Shown here in pieces: positions 14,437-22,580 of a stretch of DNA of 64,000 nucleotides. Position 1 is the stretch's first letter. The number at the start of each line of letters is the position of its first letter. This DNA is from RGIG3513 sp045658985 (GTDB lineage Bacteria > Bacillota > Clostridia > Oscillospirales > Butyricicoccaceae), in contig JAZOWC010000068.1 of the NCBI GenBank assembly GCA_045658985.1, positions 1 through 64,000 of the forward strand. Reading direction: 5' to 3'. The notes beneath the pieces are model-generated. The model did not search any database. It saw only the letters and a list, made by a program, of their open reading frames with translations, and was not told the origin of the DNA. The position numbers and the translations under genes are program-made.

Positions 14437-15442
14437 CATTTTTACACTCCATAACGAGCTGATCTCGGCAGCATGCCTTTCGGGCAGCGAAAACGGCATT
14501 GCAAAGGTCATTGCCTCCTACGCACGCAAGCTGTGCGACGAGGTCACCCAGGACGTGCTGGGCAACCTCATCTGCCACAAAAAAGGCAAGGGCAAGCGCA
14601 TTATGTGCGCCGCCCATATGGACGCTATCGGCCTGATGGTGAGATATATCGACGAGCAGGGTTTTGTCCGCGTCTATCCCATCGGCGGCCACTATCCCTA
14701 TGAGCTGCTCAACACACGCGTCAGAGTCAACGACACCTACGGTATAGTCCGTCTGGCCAAAGCCGCAAAAAATATGGGCAAGACCGGCAAGGAGATCGGC
14801 TACGATGACATCTACGTGGACATCGGCGCAAAAGGCAAGGCTGACGCCGAAAAGCACCTGAATATAGGCAGCAATATGCTTTTTGAGGGGACTGCCCGCA
14901 AGCTGGCAGGCACAAGAGTCATGTCTCCCTATGCCGACGATCTCATCGGCTGTGTTATGCTCCTCTGCGCTCTGGAGCAGGCACAAAAGAGCCAGAACGA
15001 CATCTGGGCGGTATTTACCGTGCAGGAGGAGCTGGGCTGCCGCGGCGCAAAGACTTCGGCATACGCCATAGACCCCGACATCGCCGTGGCGGTGGATGTG
15101 ACTACCGCAGGCGACTGTCCTATGGAGAACGAGCGTTTTAACCCCGTGCAGCTGGGCGCAGGCCCCGCGCTCAAGATCGTGGACTCCACCGTATATTGCT
15201 CTCAGGGACTCAATATGCTGCTTGAGAAGATCGCTCAGGCCGAGGGTATCCCCGTACAGAAGGAGATCCTCCGCGGCGGCGGCACCGACACCGGCGAGAT
15301 AATTCTGTCCCGCGAGGGTGTGGCATCCACCTGTATTTCCATCGCTACACGCAATATTCATATGCCCGTTGAGATCTACGATACCGAGGACGTCCGTCAG
15401 GGTGCTCAGCTGCTGTCCGCCCTGCTTAGGGCAAAGCTTTGA
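14429..15442 (+). CDS. M42-family metallo-aminopeptidase (copy 3 of 4)
   Basis: 337 residues from the ATG at 14429 (AGGTG 6 bases upstream), overlapping the end of copy 2 by 8 bases; the longer frame from 14345 lies inside copy 2 and is rejected. Motifs are AHMDAIG, PYADDLIG (bridging Asp in a DD pair, with LDDR replaced by ADDL), QEELGCRG, VDVTTAGD and IHMPVE. It shares the ADDL/ADNL and VTTAGD/LTRTGD style with copy 4, so copies 3 and 4 form a subgroup. Confidence 0.9.
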   Translation: MLDIFTLHNELISAACLSGSENGIAKVIASYARKLCDEVTQDVLGNLICHKKGKGKRIMCAAHMDAIGLMVRYIDEQGFVRVYPIGGHYPYELLNTRVRVNDTYGIVRLAKAAKNMGKTGKEIGYDDIYVDIGAKGKADAEKHLNIGSNMLFEGTARKLAGTRVMSPYADDLIGCVMLLCALEQAQKSQNDIWAVFTVQEELGCRGAKTSAYAIDPDIAVAVDVTTAGDCPMENERFNPVQLGAGPALKIVDSTVYCSQGLNMLLEKIAQAEGIPVQKEILRGGGTDTGEIILSREGVASTCISIATRNIHMPVEIYDTEDVRQGAQLLSALLRAKL

Positions 15443-15456
15443 GGAGGTAGAGAGCT

Positions 15457-16476
15457 ATGCTGAATATATTTGAGCTTCAGAAAGAACTGGTTGCCGCCGC
15501 TCTGCCCTCCGGACTGGAGAGCAGGCAGGCAGACGTGATCAAAAAATATGCCGTAAAATACTGCGACGAGCTGTACACCGACAGCGTGGGCAATCTGGTC
15601 TGCCACAAGCGCGGCCCGGGCAAAAAGCTTATGCTGGCAGCGCATATGGACGTAATCGGTTTTATGGCAAACTTCATAGACGAGCGTGGTTTTGTGAGAT
15701 TCGTGCCCGTGGGCGGCATCAGTCCCGTGCTGACCATCGGCTGCCCCGTGGTGTTTGAAAACGGTGTTTACGGCTGTGTGCTTCACGACGAAAAGGCTCA
15801 GCCCGGTTCTACTGCCCTGAACAAGGTGGAGATGCACAATATGTATATCGACATCGGCGCAAAGAACAAAGCCGAGGCCGAAAAGCTGATCTCGGTGGGT
15901 ATGTGCGCTACCTTCTGCGCAGAGCCCGTGCAGATTGCGGGCGGCAATATTATGACCCCCTATGCCGACAATCTCGTCAGCTGCGCCGTACTGCTTTCGG
16001 CCATGAGTGAGATAAGCTACCCCGCCAATGATCTGTACTGCGTATTTTCCGTGCAGGAGGAGGTAGGCTGCAGAGGCGCCAAGATGGCCGCCAACGCCAT
16101 CAGACCCTACGCAGGTATTGCCATCGATCTGACCCGTACCGGCGACTCCCCCGCCGAGCTTGACAATGAGCGAATGGCAGTAAAAATCGGCGGCGGTCCC
16201 ACAGTCAAGATCCGTGACAGCTCGGCTATCTGCGACAAACCCGTTGTCGAGCATCTGCGCGCCTGCGCCGAAAAGGCAGGCATTGTATATCAGGATGAGG
16301 TGCTTATATCCGGCGGCACCGATACCAGCGCCATGCAGCGCTCCTATGAGGGTGTTCTGTCCGGCTGTATTTCCATCCCCGGCCGCAACATCCACTCCCC
16401 CGGCGAAATAATCAATCTGAGCGACGCCGACAACGCAGCCAAGCTGCTTGCCATCGCCGCTATGACGGAGATATGA
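15457..16476 (+). CDS. M42-family metallo-aminopeptidase (copy 4 of 4)
   Basis: 339 residues; GAGGAGGT lies upstream of the ATG at 15457. Motifs are AHMDVIG, PYADNLVS (the second Asp of the bridging pair is Asn), QEEVGCRG, IDLTRTGD and IHSPGE. It is the closest relative of copy 3 by motif. The catalytic Glu pair is kept, so activity is expected. It is followed after 3 bases by the methionine-gamma-lyase-like gene. Confidence 0.9.
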   Translation: MLNIFELQKELVAAALPSGLESRQADVIKKYAVKYCDELYTDSVGNLVCHKRGPGKKLMLAAHMDVIGFMANFIDERGFVRFVPVGGISPVLTIGCPVVFENGVYGCVLHDEKAQPGSTALNKVEMHNMYIDIGAKNKAEAEKLISVGMCATFCAEPVQIAGGNIMTPYADNLVSCAVLLSAMSEISYPANDLYCVFSVQEEVGCRGAKMAANAIRPYAGIAIDLTRTGDSPAELDNERMAVKIGGGPTVKIRDSSAICDKPVVEHLRACAEKAGIVYQDEVLISGGTDTSAMQRSYEGVLSGCISIPGRNIHSPGEIINLSDADNAAKLLAIAAMTEI

Positions 16477-16479
16477 CAC

Positions 16480-17706
16480 ATGGATCTTTATGCGCTGATG
16501 AGTGCCGCCGAAAAAAAGGCGGCGGCACAGTTTGAACACATTGACCGTGTAGCATTCAAAAACACCGAAAAGGTGCTGGACGCGTTCTCGGAGTACCGTG
16601 TGTCCGACTCTATGTTCGCCGGCACTACCGGTTACGGCTACGATGATATAGGCCGCGACACTCTGGAAAAAATCTACGCCAAGGTATTCGGCGCAGAGGC
16701 CGCGCTGGTGCGTCTCAATATAGTCAACGGCTCTCACGCCATTGCCTGCGCCATGCTGTCCTGCCTCAGCTGCGGCGATACCCTGCTGAGCGTGACCGGT
16801 GCGCCCTACGACACTCTGCAGACCCTCATCGGTCTGCGGGGCAAGATCGGCGGTACATTCCCCGAGTATGGCATCGGCTACAAACAGGTAGACCTCAAAA
16901 ACGGCGAGCCCGATATGCCCGCCATCAAAGAGAGTGCCAAGGATGCCTCCGCCGTATTCATTCAGCGTTCCCGTGGCTACGGCATACGCCGCACCCTCTC
17001 CTGCGCCGAGATCGGCGAGATAGTGCAGGTGGTGCGCTCGGTCAACCCCACAGCGCCTATCATCGTCGACAACTGCTACGGCGAGTTCTGTGAGGAGCAG
17101 GAGCCATTGAGCTTCGGCGCAGACCTGATCTGCGGCTCACTGATCAAGAACCCCGGCGGCGGACTTGCCCCTTCGGGCGGCTACATAGCAGGCAGAGCCG
17201 ATCTGGTGGAGAGAGCGGCTTTCCGTCTGACTCTGCCCGGAATCGGCGGCGAGTGCGGCGCGACATTTGGGCAGAACAGGCTGCTCTTTCAGGGATTTTT
17301 CCTCGCACCTCACACCACCGCTCAGGCACTGAAGACGGCCGTATTCTGCGCCGCCGCTATGGAGGAGCTGGGTTATGACGTGTCCCCCGCATCCGATGAG
17401 ATGCGCCACGACATCATTCAGACCATCAATTTCGGCGCTCCCGAGCCTCTGCTGGCATTCTGCCGCGGCGTGCAGGAGGGTGCGCCCGTAGACAGCTTTG
17501 CCACACCCGAGCCCTGGCCCATGCCCGGATACGATTGCCCGGTGGTTATGGCGGCAGGCGCGTTTATTCAGGGCTCGTCCATCGAACTGTCCTGCGATGC
17601 GCCCATGCGCGAGCCTTTTACCGCATATATGCAGGGCGGCCTGACCTACGAGTCAGGCAAGCTGGGCATACTCAAGGCGGTCAAGCGCCTGCTGGAGCTG
17701 AAATAA
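16480..17706 (+). CDS. PLP-dependent methionine-gamma-lyase-family protein (YnbB type)
   Basis: 408 residues, fold type I PLP enzyme. The N-terminal FAGTTGYGYDD segment, the NGSHAI motif and the C-terminal PLP-lysine region (CGSLIKNPGGGLAPSGGY, Lys at about residue 223) are those of the group annotated as methionine gamma-lyase family or aluminium resistance protein. The true reaction of this subgroup is not settled; it probably acts on sulphur amino acids. The start has GGAG 9 bases upstream. It sits between the aminopeptidases and ruvC in one operon, so its substrate could be an amino acid released by them (inference). Confidence 0.88.
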   Translation: MDLYALMSAAEKKAAAQFEHIDRVAFKNTEKVLDAFSEYRVSDSMFAGTTGYGYDDIGRDTLEKIYAKVFGAEAALVRLNIVNGSHAIACAMLSCLSCGDTLLSVTGAPYDTLQTLIGLRGKIGGTFPEYGIGYKQVDLKNGEPDMPAIKESAKDASAVFIQRSRGYGIRRTLSCAEIGEIVQVVRSVNPTAPIIVDNCYGEFCEEQEPLSFGADLICGSLIKNPGGGLAPSGGYIAGRADLVERAAFRLTLPGIGGECGATFGQNRLLFQGFFLAPHTTAQALKTAVFCAAAMEELGYDVSPASDEMRHDIIQTINFGAPEPLLAFCRGVQEGAPVDSFATPEPWPMPGYDCPVVMAAGAFIQGSSIELSCDAPMREPFTAYMQGGLTYESGKLGILKAVKRLLELK

Positions 17707-18197
17707 TGGTTATACTCGGTATCGACCCCGGCTATGCCATAGTCGGTTACGGCGCCGTGGAATCGGTGCGCGGCAATCACCGTATGCTCACCTACGGGGC
17801 AATAACCACCCCCGCTCACAAGCCGATGGAGCGCAGACTTCACGAGATATTCAACGATATGCGTACCCTGCTGGATACCATCAAACCTGATGCGGTGGCT
17901 ATAGAGGAGCTGTTTTTTAACACCAATATCACCACCGGCATTCAGGTGGCGCAGGCAAGAGGGGTCATTCTGCTCGCCTGTGCCGAGCGCGGCGTATCCA
18001 TCTACGAATACACACCTCTGCAGGTCAAGCAGGCGGTGGTGGGCTACGGCAGAGCCGAAAAGCATCAGGTCATGGATATGACACGGATGATGCTCAAGCT
18101 CGAAAAGATCCCAAAACCCGACGATGCCGCCGACGCGCTGGCTATTGCACTGTGCCACGCTCAGGCCGCCGGAAGTCTGCTCCACGGACTCAAATAA
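17706..18197 (+). CDS. ruvC: Holliday junction resolvase RuvC
   Basis: Endonuclease that cleaves Holliday junctions in recombination. 163 residues from the ATG at 17706, whose A is the last base of the previous stop (TAATG). Catalytic acidic residues are Asp7 (GIDPG), Glu67 (AIEELF), Asp140 and Asp143 (DDAADALA). Length and motifs are typical. ruvA and ruvB do not follow; a terminator ends the operon. Confidence 0.96.
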   Translation: MVILGIDPGYAIVGYGAVESVRGNHRMLTYGAITTPAHKPMERRLHEIFNDMRTLLDTIKPDAVAIEELFFNTNITTGIQVAQARGVILLACAERGVSIYEYTPLQVKQAVVGYGRAEKHQVMDMTRMMLKLEKIPKPDDAADALAIALCHAQAAGSLLHGLK

Positions 18198-18209
18198 ACA
18201 TACAAAAAT

Positions 18210-18241
18210 ACACCCTGCAGACTGCCGTCTGCAGGGTGTTA
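18210..18241 (+). terminator. Terminator between convergent ruvC and the methyltransferase gene
   Basis: A 13-bp perfect stem (ACACCCTGCAGAC and its complement) with a TGCC loop. The tail is only weakly T-rich. Confidence 0.7.
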
Positions 18242-18255
18242 TGCGTTAACGGGGA

Positions 18256-19359
18256 TTATTTAAAGTACATATAGAGATTGCACTTGATCATGCCGTTGTA
18301 GAGCTTGCGGCGCTTGTCGGCAGGTATGCCGAATATGCCCTCAAAGTCCTCGTCTGCAGAGATGATGTATTTTTTGAGGGGACTGTTTTTCAGCGCCTCA
18401 CCGAATTTATTGCACAGCATTCTTGCCTGCTTGAGGTCAAGCATACGCACGCCGTAGGGAGGGTCACACATAAGCACGCCGTTTTTGCTGCTCCAGTCGG
18501 TGGTCAGAGCGTTGGCTTTGTGCACGGTGATATAGTCCAGCACGCCTGCTCTGCGGGCATTCTCCTGCGTCAGTTCCACGGCTGCGGCATCGTTGTCGCT
18601 TGCAAATATAGGCAGCTTCTCCGATCTGGCTTTTGCCGCCGCGGCGTCTTTTTCAAAGGCGAATGCAGCTGCCCAGCCGTCGCTCCACGAGCTTGCGTCA
18701 AACTCGCGCTTAAGGCCGGGAGCGATACCCAGCGCCGCCTGCGCTGCCTCTATGGCTATAGTTCCGCTGCCGCACATGGGATCATAAAAATCCTCCCTGC
18801 CGCGATAACGGGCGATCTTGACCATACTTGCCGCCAGCGTCTCACGAAGGCTTGCCTCGCTCTGCTCCAGCTTGTAGCCGCGCTTGTAGAGGGGTGCGCC
18901 CGAGGTGTCCAGATAGAGGGTGGCCATATCCTTCATGATAGCAAACTGTATCTGGTGCTTGCTGCCTGTTTCGGGCAGCTCGGTGCAGCCGTATTTTTCG
19001 CGCAGGCGCTCGACAACAGCTTTTTTGACTATACTCTGGCAGGCGGGCACACTCTTGAGCTGGGAGTTGAGGCTGTAGCCTTTGACGGGAAAGGCATCCC
19101 GAGAGCCGATGAAGTTCTCCCAGGGCAGAGCCTTGACATTCTCAAACAGAGCCTCAAAGGAGTGTGCCGAAAACCAGCCAAGTCTGATAAGCACACGCTC
19201 GCCGCAGCGCAGGGTGATATTGGCTCTGGCACAGTCGGACATATCGCCCTCAAAGCTGACACTGCCGTTTTCGGCATTGACACCCTCAAAGCCGCCGTAG
19301 CGCAGTTCGTCGGCCACCAGACCCTCGGTGCCCATAATGCAGGGTACTGTAAAAACCAT
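18256..19359 (-). CDS. THUMP-domain 23S rRNA guanine-N2 methyltransferase, RlmL-like
   Basis: 367 residues. The N-terminal THUMP RNA-binding domain (about 1-155) is followed by a class I SAM-dependent methyltransferase domain with DPMCGSGT (SAM motif I) and CDPPYG (catalytic DPPY, as in N2-guanine methyltransferases). The length fits the single-methyltransferase RlmL/RlmKL N-half found in Firmicutes. The exact target (G2445 in E. coli) is known for family members and not shown here. Confidence 0.9.
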   Translation of the reverse strand: MVFTVPCIMGTEGLVADELRYGGFEGVNAENGSVSFEGDMSDCARANITLRCGERVLIRLGWFSAHSFEALFENVKALPWENFIGSRDAFPVKGYSLNSQLKSVPACQSIVKKAVVERLREKYGCTELPETGSKHQIQFAIMKDMATLYLDTSGAPLYKRGYKLEQSEASLRETLAASMVKIARYRGREDFYDPMCGSGTIAIEAAQAALGIAPGLKREFDASSWSDGWAAAFAFEKDAAAAKARSEKLPIFASDNDAAAVELTQENARRAGVLDYITVHKANALTTDWSSKNGVLMCDPPYGVRMLDLKQARMLCNKFGEALKNSPLKKYIISADEDFEGIFGIPADKRRKLYNGMIKCNLYMYFK

Positions 19360-19386
19360 ATCTGTATCTCCGTTTATCCAAAGAAT

Positions 19387-19409
19387 CAGGGCGGCTGTAT
19401 AGCCGCCCT
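19387..19409 (-). terminator. Hairpin between hpf and the methyltransferase gene
   Basis: The perfect inverted repeat AGGGCGGCT/AGCCGCCCT lies downstream of the hpf stop, but without a clear T-run. A terminator or processing site is possible. Confidence 0.4.
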
Positions 19410-19427
19410 ATAATAATATATTATATC

Positions 19428-19955
19428 TCAGTTTTTTGCAACAAGTAATCCGTAGCCGCCGTCGTTTCTGGCATAGACTACGCAGGGGGCTCCGCCCTTT
19501 TCGCTGTTGATAAAGAAGAAGAAGCTGTGACCCAAAAGATTCATCTGCAGAATAGCGTCCTCAATAGTCATGGGCTTTACATCAAGGGTCTTTTCGCGGA
19601 TGACCTCAAAAGACTCGTCGCTGTAGTCGGTCATTGCGCCCATTGCTTTGACAAATGACTCATGACGGAGTCTCTTGGCCAGCTTGGTCTTGTTCTTCTG
19701 GATCTGCTTGTCGATGGATGCTATCGCGCCGTCGATGGATGCGTACATATTGCCTGTGCGCTCCTGGGCGCGGAAATAAAGTCCCTGAGTCTGCATTGTG
19801 ATCTCCGCAGTAAACATACCTCTCTCAAAAGAGAAAGTTATCTGTACGGATACTTCTTTGTCGAAGTACGGAGTGAGCTTGGCGCATTTCTTCTCCGCGT
19901 ATTCGCGGACCATGCCTGAGCTGTCCATCTTGCGGTCTGTAAAAGTGATATTCAT
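19428..19955 (-). CDS. hpf: Ribosome hibernation promoting factor, long form
   Basis: Binds the 30S subunit and dimerises 70S ribosomes to 100S particles in slow growth. 175 residues from the ATG at 19955 (AGGAG 8 bases upstream; a GTG three codons earlier overlaps that site). The N-terminal RaiA/HPF beta-alpha-beta domain (about 1-100, starting MNITFTDR) is followed by a C-terminal dimerisation domain (about 118-175, VIREKTLDVKPMTIEDAILQM). This two-domain form is the one typical of Firmicutes. Confidence 0.94.
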   Translation of the reverse strand: MNITFTDRKMDSSGMVREYAEKKCAKLTPYFDKEVSVQITFSFERGMFTAEITMQTQGLYFRAQERTGNMYASIDGAIASIDKQIQKNKTKLAKRLRHESFVKAMGAMTDYSDESFEVIREKTLDVKPMTIEDAILQMNLLGHSFFFFINSEKGGAPCVVYARNDGGYGLLVAKN

Positions 19956-20181
19956 ACGGTGCACTCCTTTCGGGACTGTATATTGTGGTTTCTGTATCTA
20001 TAATATACCACAGGTTGCACAAAAAATAAAGAAAAAAATTAAAAAGTTTACGCAATATTCAACAATTTTCGCGCTTGCGTCCTGTTATACTCAATGGCGA
20101 AAGGATCCTCCTTTCAGGCAGAGCGCGGGTAAAACCGATGCTTTGCACCGTTCATATCTTTATCCCCACAACCCAAGCTCA
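19956..20181. other. Intergenic stretch, possible small RNA leader
   Basis: Between hpf and the flavodoxin gene. No protein frame is credible. On the plus strand a short stem (GAAAGGA/TCCTTTC, near 20100) precedes the strong terminator at 20182, so a ~120-base plus-strand transcript is possible. No known RNA family is recognised. Confidence 0.3.
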
Positions 20182-20223
20182 GGCATCTGCCGAAATCCAA
20201 AAACGGCAGATGCCACTTTTTTT
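20182..20223 (+). terminator. Strong intrinsic terminator upstream of the flavodoxin gene
   Basis: An 11-bp stem (GGCATCTGCCG and its complement at 20204-20214) is followed by seven T. No plus-strand gene precedes it. Confidence 0.8.
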
Positions 20224-20277
20224 GTGCAGAAAAGTGTGGTATAATAGGCTCATAATAACTATTGGAGGGGCAAAGAT

Positions 20278-20895
20278 ATGAAGGTTCTGATTATAAACGG
20301 CAGTCCCCGCACAGACGGCAACACTGCCTGCGCAATAGGCGAGCTTGAAAAGACATTCGCCAAAAACGGCATCGAGACCGTGACCGTAGGCATAGGCACG
20401 CAACCTGTCTCGGGATGTATCGCCTGCATGAAGTGCAAGACCACGGGCAAATGCGTATTTGTTGACGTAGTCAACCAAATCGCCGAGATATTCGAGGGTT
20501 GTGACGGACTTGTGGTGGCATCCCCCGTCTACTACGCATCGGCCAACGGCACTCTCATCTCTCTGCTGGACAGACTGTTCTACAGCTCCGGCTTTGACAA
20601 GACAATGAAGGTCGGTGCAAGCGTAGCCATCGCCCGCCGCGGAGGATGTTCGGCAACATTCGATCAGCTGAACAAGTATTTTACCATCTCGGGTATGCCC
20701 GTAGCATCCAGCCAGTACTGGAACAGTGTACACGGCAGAGCTCCCGGTGAGGCCAATGAGGACGGCGAGGGTATGCAGACCATGCGGACGCTGGCCGACA
20801 ATATGTCATTCCTCATCAAGAGCATCGCATTGGGAAAAGAAAAATTCGGTCTGCCCGAAAAAGAAAAGCGTATCTCCACACATTTTGTGAGATAA
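20278..20895 (+). CDS. Flavodoxin-family NAD(P)H-dependent FMN oxidoreductase
   Basis: 205 residues. The FMN-binding start GSPRTDGNT (8-16), the Cys-rich CIACMKCKTTGKC stretch typical of the iron-sulphur flavoprotein-like/multimeric flavodoxin group, and SPVYYAS with a C-terminal helix fit the NADPH-dependent FMN reductase family. The start has GGAGGG 9 bases upstream and a TATAAT box at 20240. It is soluble and probably transfers electrons to quinones or disulphides; the substrate is unknown. Confidence 0.88.
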   Translation: MKVLIINGSPRTDGNTACAIGELEKTFAKNGIETVTVGIGTQPVSGCIACMKCKTTGKCVFVDVVNQIAEIFEGCDGLVVASPVYYASANGTLISLLDRLFYSSGFDKTMKVGASVAIARRGGCSATFDQLNKYFTISGMPVASSQYWNSVHGRAPGEANEDGEGMQTMRTLADNMSFLIKSIALGKEKFGLPEKEKRISTHFVR

Positions 20896-20952
20896 CGCCG
20901 CACTCTTGCGCAGGACATGACAGCACGTCCTGCCCTGCTCTACATGCAAAAG

Positions 20953-20990
20953 AATCCCTGTCGGCATCAAAGCCGACAGGGATTTTAATT
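20953..20990 (+). terminator. Terminator between convergent genes
   Basis: A 13-bp perfect stem (AATCCCTGTCGGC and complement) with an ATCAAA loop and T-rich tail on both sides. It serves the flavodoxin gene and perhaps also the DUF1846 gene. Confidence 0.8.
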
Positions 20991-22473
20991 AACCGTGGAA
21001 GAGTTTTTTGGTCTGGTATCTGGGCTCGCTGGTCAGGTTGATGCCCAGCTTGCGGTATATATCGGCGTCCACCTGAGTGAGGATGACCGTACTGTGTGCC
21101 TCGCAGCCGCGCAGCTGGGTCAGCGCGTCACAGCCGCGGCGGGCCTGCTCGCTGAGGGATGCACTGACGGCCAGAGCAAGCAGCACCTCGTCCGAATGCA
21201 GGCGGGGGTTATGATTGCCCAGCACGTCGGTCTTGAGCTTCTGGATAGGCTCTATAACGCTGGGCGCTATCAGGTGCACCTCTTTGGGTGTGCCGGAGAT
21301 GGTCTTGACCGCATTGAGCAGAGCGGCGGCGGAGGGGCCCAGCAGGTCGCTGGTTTTGCCGGTGATTATTCTGCCGTCGGGAAGCTCTATTGCTACGGCA
21401 GGCTTGCCGGTTTCTTCCTCCCGCCTGATTGCTGCCTGAGCAACTTTTCGGTCGGAGACCGAGATACCGGCCTGCTTCATAATAAGTTCAATTTTCTGTA
21501 CCGTTTCGCCGTCGGATTTGCCCATACGCACATCGCACTTGGCGCTGTAATAACGTCTGACGATTTCCATACGGGATGCATCTCTGCAGGCTTCGTCATC
21601 CGAAATTGCAAAGCCGACCATATTAACGCCCATATCGGTGGGAGACTTGTAGAGGCAAGAGCCCGAAATACGCTCGAATATGGCGCTGAGCACGGGAAAA
21701 ACCTCTACGTCGCGGTTGTAGTTGACGGTAGTCTGGCCATAAGCCTCAAGATGATAGGGATCTATCATATTGACGTCGTTGAGGTCGGCTGTTGCGGCCT
21801 CATAGGCGAGATTGACGGGGTGCTTGAGAGGGAGATTCCACACGGGGAAGGTCTCAAACTTGGCGTAACCTGCTTTGACACCTCTGAGATCCTCGTGATA
21901 CAGCTGGCTGAGGCAGGTTGCCATCTTGCCGCTGCCGGGGCCGGGAGCGGTGACCACTACCAGAGGACGGGTGGTCTCGATATACTCATTCTTGCCAAAG
22001 CCGTCCTGACTGACGATCTTCTGGATATTATAGGGATAACCCTCGATGGGGTAATGTACGTAGACTTTGATGCCCAGACGCTCAAGCTTCTGCTTGAATG
22101 CCATAGCCGAGGACTGACCGCAGTACTGGGAGATGACCACACTGCCAACATACAGTCCGATGCCGCGGAATGCGTCAATAAGACGAAGCACGTCGGCGTC
22201 GTAGGTGATGCCGAGGTCGCCGCGGGTCTTGTTCTTTTCGATATCGCCCGAATTGATGACGATGACGATCTCGGCTTGGTCAGCCATGTTCTTGAGCATC
22301 TGCACCTTGGTATCGGGTTTGAATCCGGGAAGGACGCGTGAGGCATGATAATCGTCAAAAAGTTTGCCGCCAAACTCCAGATACAGCTTGCCGCCAAACC
22401 TGCCGATAGCTTTGTTGATGCTTTCGGTCTGCTTCTCTATATACAGTTGGTTGTTAAAGCCAATTTTCGCCAT
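20989..22473 (-). CDS. DUF1846-family protein
   Basis: 494 residues, cytoplasmic. It opens with the conserved MAKIGFNN, then LYLEFGGKL and FDDYHASRVLPGF, and has an ATP/nucleotide-like stretch APGPGSGKMATCLSQLYHE near residue 180. These match the widespread Firmicutes DUF1846 family, whose structure is known but whose role is not. Length is typical. The family's biological function is not established. Confidence 0.92.
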   Translation of the reverse strand: MAKIGFNNQLYIEKQTESINKAIGRFGGKLYLEFGGKLFDDYHASRVLPGFKPDTKVQMLKNMADQAEIVIVINSGDIEKNKTRGDLGITYDADVLRLIDAFRGIGLYVGSVVISQYCGQSSAMAFKQKLERLGIKVYVHYPIEGYPYNIQKIVSQDGFGKNEYIETTRPLVVVTAPGPGSGKMATCLSQLYHEDLRGVKAGYAKFETFPVWNLPLKHPVNLAYEAATADLNDVNMIDPYHLEAYGQTTVNYNRDVEVFPVLSAIFERISGSCLYKSPTDMGVNMVGFAISDDEACRDASRMEIVRRYYSAKCDVRMGKSDGETVQKIELIMKQAGISVSDRKVAQAAIRREEETGKPAVAIELPDGRIITGKTSDLLGPSAAALLNAVKTISGTPKEVHLIAPSVIEPIQKLKTDVLGNHNPRLHSDEVLLALAVSASLSEQARRGCDALTQLRGCEAHSTVILTQVDADIYRKLGINLTSEPRYQTKKLFHG

Positions 22474-22500
22474 ACTATCCCCTCCGTTTACATACTGTTA

Positions 22501-22529
22501 ATATTAACACATCCCTCGCGCTTTTTCAA
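22501..22529 (-). promoter_or_regulatory. Promoter of the DUF1846 gene
   Basis: TTGAAA (22529-22524) and TAATAT (22506-22501) have a 17-base spacer. Confidence 0.6.
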
Positions 22530-22532
22530 GCA

Positions 22533-22558
22533 AAAACCGCACCCTGAGGTGCGGTTTT
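22533..22558 (-). terminator. Terminator of the NlpC/P60 lipoprotein gene
   Basis: 11-bp stem AAAACCGCACC and complement, CTGA loop, T-run on the minus strand; it lies just upstream of the DUF1846 promoter. Confidence 0.8.
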
Positions 22559-22580
22559 GATATACGGGAAAATTAAATTT

